Source of the DNA: Xanthomonas sp. NCPPB 1128 | GTDB lineage: Bacteria; Pseudomonadota; Gammaproteobacteria; Xanthomonadales; Xanthomonadaceae | Reading direction: 5' to 3' | DNA length: 64,000 bases | NCBI RefSeq assembly: GCF_001043115.1 | Contig: NZ_LFME01000011.1 | Location: 1-64,000 of the forward strand | In this document: piece after piece, positions 57,396 through 64,000 of the stretch | Position numbering within the stretch: position 1 is the first letter of the stretch | How the letters are laid out: each line of letters starts with the position of its first letter | Notes under the pieces: model-generated | The model's database searches: none | What the model saw: only the letters and a program-made list of their open reading frames with translations | What the model was told of the DNA's origin: nothing | Program-made: the position numbers and the translations under genes

Positions 57396-58889
57396 TCAGT
57401 TGGTGCAACTCAACGCGGCTTCCGCAACCGGATAGATCGCCAGCGAACCGATCCTGTCGTCGCGGTACTCGGCCTGGAAGCGGAAGGGCTTGCCCTCGGG
57501 CGAATTCACCAGCATGCCGCGCCTGAAGCAACTGAAGGAGGCGACCGAACCCTTGAGCATGCCGATCACGACCCCCTTGGGCACATGTGCAGGGTCGCGC
57601 AGCGACACCGTCGCAAGAAAGGAGGAGTCGATCGCCAGCGCGAGGTCGTCGTGCAGCGCCTTGGCCAGCGTGGCCTCGGCGGCCGGCGCCCTGTCGGCGC
57701 ACTCTGGTCCTGAAGAATCCATCATCCAACAACCGAACGCGAACAGAAGATCGGGCGGCACGACGCTGGCCGGCGCCTGCGCGACCGGCGGCGACACAAT
57801 CCCGTTGGCTTGGGCGAGAACCGACTGCTCGCCGGCATCGAAACACGCCTCGAACCAATCGACCCGGTTGTCGCTCGACGCGAAGCCCGCTTCTGCCATC
57901 ACCGCATAGGTGACATAGGTACTGTCCGCCAGGGTCAGCCCATTCTGCGTCACCAGCTCTTCGCGAGCGGCCCAGCAGAAGCCGCGCACCGTCGTGTTCG
58001 AGGGCGCCCGGATCAGCTCCGAGTAGGAGGGCAACCCGCGCAAGATCGAGGTGAAACTGCGCGTTATTCCAGCCAACTGGCTGGTCAGCCGCGAAGCCGA
58101 ATCCGACGGTCCGCGCAGCAATGCCTGCGGCTCGAACTGAAACACGTCCACCGGCGTTCGCAGCAGCGTCGGCGTGGCGCGCAGCGACAACGTCAAGGTG
58201 CCAAAGGGCTCGCCGCCACGCCCGGACAGGGCGATCACGACGGTCTTGGCATCCGCGGCATAAGGCGACAGTTCTTCCCGCAACGCCAGGTCCATCGACT
58301 GGCTGGCCATGCCATTCCAGGTCGCGCTGGTCAGTTCGGCGACGCGCTGGATCGCGGGCTTGGCGACCTCGCTGACGATCGATGAGCCTGGCAGTAGGCC
58401 GGCGACCGCATCGGCGACCGCACCGGTGTCGTAGTGCGCAGACGTCGTGTCGCGGTACACCGCTTCGACGTGGATCTTCTCGTTTGCCTCAAGACGCTTC
58501 AACGGGAAGGAATGGCCACCGTCGGTCACGATGGAGGGATTGCCGCCATCCGGGTCGAATCTGAAGGTGAGCAGCGGATACTCGGGAAGTACCACCGTAC
58601 CGATCTTGACCCGAATGCCGACGTTGATCTCGCGCGTGGCCTTGCCGCCGCCCATTGCTTTGAGCAGGGCAGCGAAGAACTTCTTTTTCTGCTTCGGATC
58701 CTGCGGCAACGCCGGCGGCGACATCCCCGCGTACAGCTGCGTGTACGCCTCGCCGGTGACGCTGGTTGGGCCACTCTGGCGCGTGACCGTCGCTGCGGAC
58801 GTGGAGGTTGGCGCATCCGCGCCCGCCGCCTGGCAGGCCCCCACTGCCCCCAACAAACCGCCCAAGAAAAGACCCAGTCCCCTGACCAT
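57396..58889 (-). CDS. Exported protein of unknown function
   Basis: A 497-residue protein with a signal peptide (MVRGLGLFLGGLLGAVGAC); the VGAC could be a lipobox, so it may be a lipoprotein. The mature protein mixes beta-strand patterns (INVGIRVKIGTVVLPEYPLL), a helical middle (ISSTATWNGMASQSMDLALRE-like region) and four cysteines in the C-terminal half (GFCWAAR, EACFDAG, FGCWMMDSSGPEC). I recognise no domain. GC looks lower than in flanking genes and it stands alone between a terminator and a glutaredoxin-like gene, so it may be an accessory gene. The ATG at 58889 follows AGGGGAACGCC. Confidence 0.7.
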   Translation of the reverse strand: MVRGLGLFLGGLLGAVGACQAAGADAPTSTSAATVTRQSGPTSVTGEAYTQLYAGMSPPALPQDPKQKKKFFAALLKAMGGGKATREINVGIRVKIGTVVLPEYPLLTFRFDPDGGNPSIVTDGGHSFPLKRLEANEKIHVEAVYRDTTSAHYDTGAVADAVAGLLPGSSIVSEVAKPAIQRVAELTSATWNGMASQSMDLALREELSPYAADAKTVVIALSGRGGEPFGTLTLSLRATPTLLRTPVDVFQFEPQALLRGPSDSASRLTSQLAGITRSFTSILRGLPSYSELIRAPSNTTVRGFCWAAREELVTQNGLTLADSTYVTYAVMAEAGFASSDNRVDWFEACFDAGEQSVLAQANGIVSPPVAQAPASVVPPDLLFAFGCWMMDSSGPECADRAPAAEATLAKALHDDLALAIDSSFLATVSLRDPAHVPKGVVIGMLKGSVASFSCFRRGMLVNSPEGKPFRFQAEYRDDRIGSLAIYPVAEAALSCTN

Positions 58890-59045
58890 GGCGTTCCCCT
58901 GTGATCGCATCTCCCTTGCGACCACACTGACGCAGCCCGGGCGACAATTCAACAGACAAATCGCCCCACGCGCGGCCGGACCCGCGCCCAGGACAGATAC
59001 GCCTCGCGACAGCAACGCAGGCTGCCCGGGAGTCGGTGACAGGCC

Positions 59046-59273
59046 CTAGGCGCCCGCCAGCCAGTCGGTCACCCGGCGTGCATCGAACGGCCAGTCCAGC
59101 TCGCGCCCATCGGCGGTGCGCAGCACCGGCACGCGCACGCCGTAGCGCGCCTCCAGCGCCGCGTCGTCGTCGATGAACACGCTGTCCGGCTCGGCCACGC
59201 GCGCGCGCGCCAGCACCTGCAGGGCCTGGTCGCACAGATGGCAGTCGTCGCGCTGGTACAGGGTCAGGGACAT
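59046..59273 (-). CDS. Glutaredoxin-like thiol-disulfide protein (DUF836)
   Basis: A 75-residue thioredoxin-fold protein. LTLYQRDDCHLCDQALQVL has the CxxC active site (Cys-His-Leu-Cys), and GVRVPVLRT supplies the cis-proline, followed by LDWPFDARRVTDWL. This matches the short glutaredoxin-like family often found in gammaproteobacteria. It should catalyse thiol exchange in the cytoplasm; partners are unknown. It is divergent from sdaA with 87 bp between. Confidence 0.9.
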   Translation of the reverse strand: MSLTLYQRDDCHLCDQALQVLARARVAEPDSVFIDDDAALEARYGVRVPVLRTADGRELDWPFDARRVTDWLAGA

Positions 59274-59360
59274 GCTCGCGTCCAATGCTGCGCTGCGGAC
59301 CTGTGCCGCGCGCCGGAGGCATAGAATAGACGGTCTTTCGCCCACCCCCTCGGCACGCGC

Positions 59361-60743
<1,383 letters not shown>

Positions 60744-60754
60744 GCCGCCACCAT

Positions 60755-60784
60755 GGACGCTGGCCCACGCGCTCGCCAGCGTCC
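60755..60784 (+). terminator. Terminator-like hairpin after sdaA
   Basis: A perfect 9-bp stem GGACGCTGG/CCAGCGTCC with a 12-base loop begins 11 bp after the sdaA stop codon. No T-run follows. It separates sdaA from the downstream diguanylate cyclase gene. Confidence 0.4.
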
Positions 60785-60857
60785 CCGCCGCTGCGCGGAT
60801 AAAGATCGGCGCGGCGATGCCGCTAACGACAGAGACGTCGGCCGATCCGGCATTGGC

Positions 60858-63800
60858 ATGCTCTTGCGTTTCCCACACGCCTCCTGGCGCCTGCTGGCGC
60901 TACAGCTGGCCATGCTCTCGACAGCGTGGAGCGCATGTGTGCCGCAGGCGCGGGCCCTGCAGCCGGACAAGCAGTTCAATCACTACGAGCGCGAAGGCTG
61001 GGGCCTGGACCAGGGCCTGCCGCAGCTGAGCGTGCAGGCGTTTGCGCAGGATCATCAAGGCTACCTGTGGATCGGCACGATGGGCGGGCTGACCCGCTTC
61101 GACGGCGTGCGCATGACCTCGTTCAACGAGGGCGCGCCGGCGCATCTGCCCGGCAACCTGATCAAGGCGCTGCACGTGGATGCCGCCGGCACGCTGTGGA
61201 TCGGCACCTACCGCGGCCTGTCGCGCTACCGCGACGGACGCTTCGCCACGTTGCTGCCGCAGGATCCACAGGCGCCTCTGCTCAACATCGAGGCGATCGC
61301 CACCGACGCGCACGGCACCGTGCTGGTCGCAGCGCAGGATGGCGTGTACGCGGTACAGGGCGATCGCCTGCACCTGCGCCACCGCATCGCTGGCGGCGCC
61401 TCTGCGCTGTTGCCGCGCGCCGATGCGCTGTGGGTGGGCACACGCGGCGCGGTACTGCGTTTCGTCGCCGGCCAGGACGCGCCGGTGGCGCTGGCACTGC
61501 CGCAGGAGGCCGGCGCGGCGCCGGTGCAGCACCTGCTGGAAGCGCAGGGCACGCTCTGGGCCGGCACCCGCGACGGCCTGCTGTCGCGTCGCGACGGACG
61601 CTGGCAATGGCTGCCCGATGCCGCCGGCCTGGGCCGGCGCGCGGTGCTGGCCTTGTTCGAGGACAGCGACCGCAATCTGTGGGTGGGGCTGCCCGGTGCG
61701 CTGCTGCGCGTGCGCGATGGCGCCATCGTCGAACGCAATCCGGAAAGCAAGCCGAACATCGGCGTCAACGCGATCTTCGAGGACCGCGAGCGCAACCTGT
61801 GGCTGGGCAGCAGTTGGAACGGCGCGACCCGGCTGTGGAACGGCTGGACCCGCCGCTACAGCACCCACGAAGGGTTGGACGACGCGCTGGTGTGGACGCT
61901 GGCGCGCGACCCGGATGGATCGCTGTGGGTCGGCACCGACAGCGGCCTGTCGCAGTTGCGCGATGGCCGCTACCAGCAGCGCCTGAGTCTGGCGCAACTG
62001 CACAACGAGGCGCCCTACACCTTGCTGGCCGAACCCGGGCAGCTATGGATCGGCACCCACCATGGCGCCGCCCTGTACCGCGCCGGCCGGCTCAGCCAGC
62101 CGGCCTGGCTGGCACCGCTGCGCGACCTGCAGATCAGCGGCATCGCCCGCGATCGCGCGCAGCGGCTGTGGTTCGCCAGCGACGACGGCCTGTTCCGCAG
62201 CGACGGCACTGGGCTGCAGCGCTACGGCACGGCCGAAGGCCTGCGCGATCCGCGCGTGCGCCTGGTCCACGAGACCCGCGACGGGCGCCTGCTGGTCGGC
62301 ACGCAGTCGGGGCTGTACGCACTGCGCGGCGAGCGCCTGGTCGCGCTGGCCCCGCCGGGCTCGGCGCTGGCCAGCGCCGACGTCACCGCGATCCACGAAC
62401 TGCCCGGCGGGCAATGGCTGGTCGGCACCCTCAACGAGCAGTTGTGGTTGTTCGACGGCACGCGCTGGTCCGCGTTCGGCGAGCAGGACGGGTTGCCGGT
62501 GAACGCCGCCTTCTTCATCGCCGACGACGGCCGCGGCGCGATCTGGGTGGCCGGCCTGCGCGGGGTCTACCGCGTGCGCCTGACCGACCTGCAGCGCCAC
62601 GCGGCGTCGCCGCAGGCGCCGCTGAACGCCGAACTGATGCTCACCGAGCGCGCGCAGCGCCATGGCGGCGTGCAAGGCATGTGCTGCAACGGCGCCGGCA
62701 ACGGCAAGGGCTTCATCGAGCAGGGTGCGCTGTGGCTGCCCAGCCGCGACGGCGTGGTCGCACTGGACACCGCCGGCATCGTCAAGAACCCCGTGGCGCC
62801 GCAGCCGGTGGTGGAGCGGGTCCGCGCGCTGGGCCAGTGGCTGACACCGCAGGCGTTGCACGCGCCGCTGCCGCAGGCCGCGCGCGATCTCGATTTCGAG
62901 TTCACCGCCGCCTCGTTCCAGGCGCCGCAGAACGTCGAACTGCGCTACCGGCTGCTCGGCTACGACCGCAACTGGCGCACCCTCGACGACATCCGCCAGC
63001 GCGCGGTCAGCTACACCAACCTGCCCGGCGGCGACTACGTGTTCGAGGTCACCGGCAGCAACAACGCCGGCGTCTGGGCGGCAGCGCCGGCGCGGCTGCC
63101 GCTGCGGATCCAGCTGCGCTTCCAGGAAACGCCGTACTACCGGCTGCTGCTGGCACTGGGCGCGTTCGCCCTGCTGCTGTGCGCCGTCGGCCTGGCGCGG
63201 CTGCACAACCGGCGCCAGCGCGACATCCTCGAACGCCAGGTGCGCGAACGCACCCAGGCGCTGCAGGCGGCCAACCAGCGCCTGCAGGAGGCCAGCTTCA
63301 CCGACGAGCTGACCCAGTTGCGCAACCGCCGCTACCTGTCGCTGCACATCCCCAGCGACATCGCGTTGTACCGGCGCATGGCCGCCAACGACGAGGACAT
63401 GCTGTCCTCGGGCATGCTGTTCGCGCTGATCGACATCGACCATTTCAAGTCGATCAACGACAGCGGCGGCCACCATACCGGCGACGCGGTGCTGCAGCAG
63501 ATGGCGCAGTTGCTGGTGCGGCTGACCCGCGAGAGCGACTACGTGGTGCGCTGGGGCGGCGAGGAGTTCCTGCTGGTGCTGCGCTCGGCGCCGCGCGAGA
63601 ACCTCACCATGGCCGCCGAACGGCTGTGCCGCTCGGTCGCCGCGCACCCGTTCGTGTTCGACCACGGCCGCCAGGGCCGGGTCACCTGCTCGATCGGGCT
63701 TGCCGAATTCCCGTTCGTGCACGATCCCGACAACCTGCTCGGCTGGGAACAATTGCTGGTGCTGGCCGACCGCGCGCTGTACCAGGCCAAGGCCAAGGGC

Positions 63801-63944
63801 CGCAACGGCTGGGCCGCGTACCGGCCGGTGCTGGGCGCACAGGCCGAACAGGTATTGGCGGCGCTGCACGAGCCGCTGGCGCAGATGCAGCGCCACGCCT
63901 GCCTGACCCTGGTGCACAACGGCGGCAGCCTGCCGCCGGCGTGA
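60858..63944 (+). CDS. Diguanylate cyclase with periplasmic propeller sensor
   Basis: A 1028-residue sensor enzyme. A signal peptide or anchor (LLALQLAMLSTAWSACVPQARA) is followed by about 13 propeller repeats (HQGYLWIGTMGGLTRFDG, DPDGSLWVGTDSGLSQLRDG), a Y_Y_Y domain (RYRLLGYDRNWRTLDD), a transmembrane helix (LLLALGAFALLLCAVGLA), a short coiled coil and a GGDEF domain. GGEEF at 900-904 is an active form, and R891-D894 (RESD) gives the RxxD inhibitory site exactly five residues upstream. It should make cyclic di-GMP in response to a periplasmic ligand. The ATG at 60858 directly precedes the signal sequence. Confidence 0.94.
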   Translation: MLLRFPHASWRLLALQLAMLSTAWSACVPQARALQPDKQFNHYEREGWGLDQGLPQLSVQAFAQDHQGYLWIGTMGGLTRFDGVRMTSFNEGAPAHLPGNLIKALHVDAAGTLWIGTYRGLSRYRDGRFATLLPQDPQAPLLNIEAIATDAHGTVLVAAQDGVYAVQGDRLHLRHRIAGGASALLPRADALWVGTRGAVLRFVAGQDAPVALALPQEAGAAPVQHLLEAQGTLWAGTRDGLLSRRDGRWQWLPDAAGLGRRAVLALFEDSDRNLWVGLPGALLRVRDGAIVERNPESKPNIGVNAIFEDRERNLWLGSSWNGATRLWNGWTRRYSTHEGLDDALVWTLARDPDGSLWVGTDSGLSQLRDGRYQQRLSLAQLHNEAPYTLLAEPGQLWIGTHHGAALYRAGRLSQPAWLAPLRDLQISGIARDRAQRLWFASDDGLFRSDGTGLQRYGTAEGLRDPRVRLVHETRDGRLLVGTQSGLYALRGERLVALAPPGSALASADVTAIHELPGGQWLVGTLNEQLWLFDGTRWSAFGEQDGLPVNAAFFIADDGRGAIWVAGLRGVYRVRLTDLQRHAASPQAPLNAELMLTERAQRHGGVQGMCCNGAGNGKGFIEQGALWLPSRDGVVALDTAGIVKNPVAPQPVVERVRALGQWLTPQALHAPLPQAARDLDFEFTAASFQAPQNVELRYRLLGYDRNWRTLDDIRQRAVSYTNLPGGDYVFEVTGSNNAGVWAAAPARLPLRIQLRFQETPYYRLLLALGAFALLLCAVGLARLHNRRQRDILERQVRERTQALQAANQRLQEASFTDELTQLRNRRYLSLHIPSDIALYRRMAANDEDMLSSGMLFALIDIDHFKSINDSGGHHTGDAVLQQMAQLLVRLTRESDYVVRWGGEEFLLVLRSAPRENLTMAAERLCRSVAAHPFVFDHGRQGRVTCSIGLAEFPFVHDPDNLLGWEQLLVLADRALYQAKAKGRNGWAAYRPVLGAQAEQVLAALHEPLAQMQRHACLTLVHNGGSLPPA

Positions 63945-64000
63945 TGCGTTGACGCCTCGCAAGCGCAGCCCGGGCTAAGGTCGTGGTCCATCACGCCTGT

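Noticed and set aside
60753-60857. Upstream extension of the propeller-sensor cyclase from an earlier in-frame ATG at 60753
   Set aside because: It would overlap the hairpin after sdaA and put 35 charged residues before a clear signal sequence; ATG 60858 fits better.

Overview
The window looks like a chromosomal segment of a plant-associated Xanthomonas or a close relative in the Xanthomonadaceae. The reasons are very high GC, a PL1 pectate lyase, a yqgE-ruvX-pyrB cluster, a pilT/pilU-yggS-proC block, large propeller-type sensor proteins, and many short GTAG/GTGG-headed palindromic repeats between genes. Genus is inferred from gene content and repeat style, not from a marker gene. No rRNA, tRNA, CRISPR array, prophage or complete insertion sequence was seen.

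Layout. 0-10.6 kb: ArsB-type ion transporter, APC amino acid permease, a small exported protein, a poly-HAMP chemoreceptor with a C-terminal CheR-type tether, secreted pectate lyase and an M1-family metallopeptidase. 10.8-16.5 kb: yqgE-ruvX-pyrB, then a DUF4153 membrane protein, a 3-methyladenine glycosylase I and a DUF72 protein whose 3' end appears frameshifted. 16.6-21 kb: YitT-like protein, a small membrane protein, and an overlapping pair of a beta-propeller protein and a membrane diguanylate cyclase. 21-27.1 kb: pilU, pilT, yggS, a secreted unknown protein, proC and a DUF4426 lipoprotein. 27.2-28.4 kb: a gene-free array of 14 REP-like repeats in near-tandem blocks of about 391 bp. 28.4-36.3 kb: soxR with a divergent MFS exporter, a BtuF-like binding protein, pdxH, aroK-aroB, an AraC regulator and an exported esterase. 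36.3-42.4 kb: an MFP-RND-OMF tripartite efflux operon. 42.5-47.6 kb: cupin and isochorismatase genes with a divergent GlxA-like regulator, a WGR protein, hemE and an EmrB-type exporter. 47.8-55 kb: two tandem paralogous hybrid histidine kinases with periplasmic propellers. 55.2-57.1 kb: yceI-cytochrome b561-yceI. 57.4-64 kb: an unknown exported protein, a glutaredoxin-like protein, sdaA and a propeller-sensor diguanylate cyclase.

Two themes stand out. First, signal input through beta-propellers: two hybrid kinases and one diguanylate cyclase share a propeller/Y_Y_Y/transmembrane plan within about 16 kb, and a separate propeller protein overlaps the start of a MASE1-like diguanylate cyclase gene. 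Second, the intergenic spaces carry two repeat systems: 23-bp REP-like palindromes in two sequence classes, and 7-bp tandem repeats arranged as inverted pairs between pilT and pilU and between the EmrB-type gene and the first kinase, where the repeat also enters the kinase reading frame.
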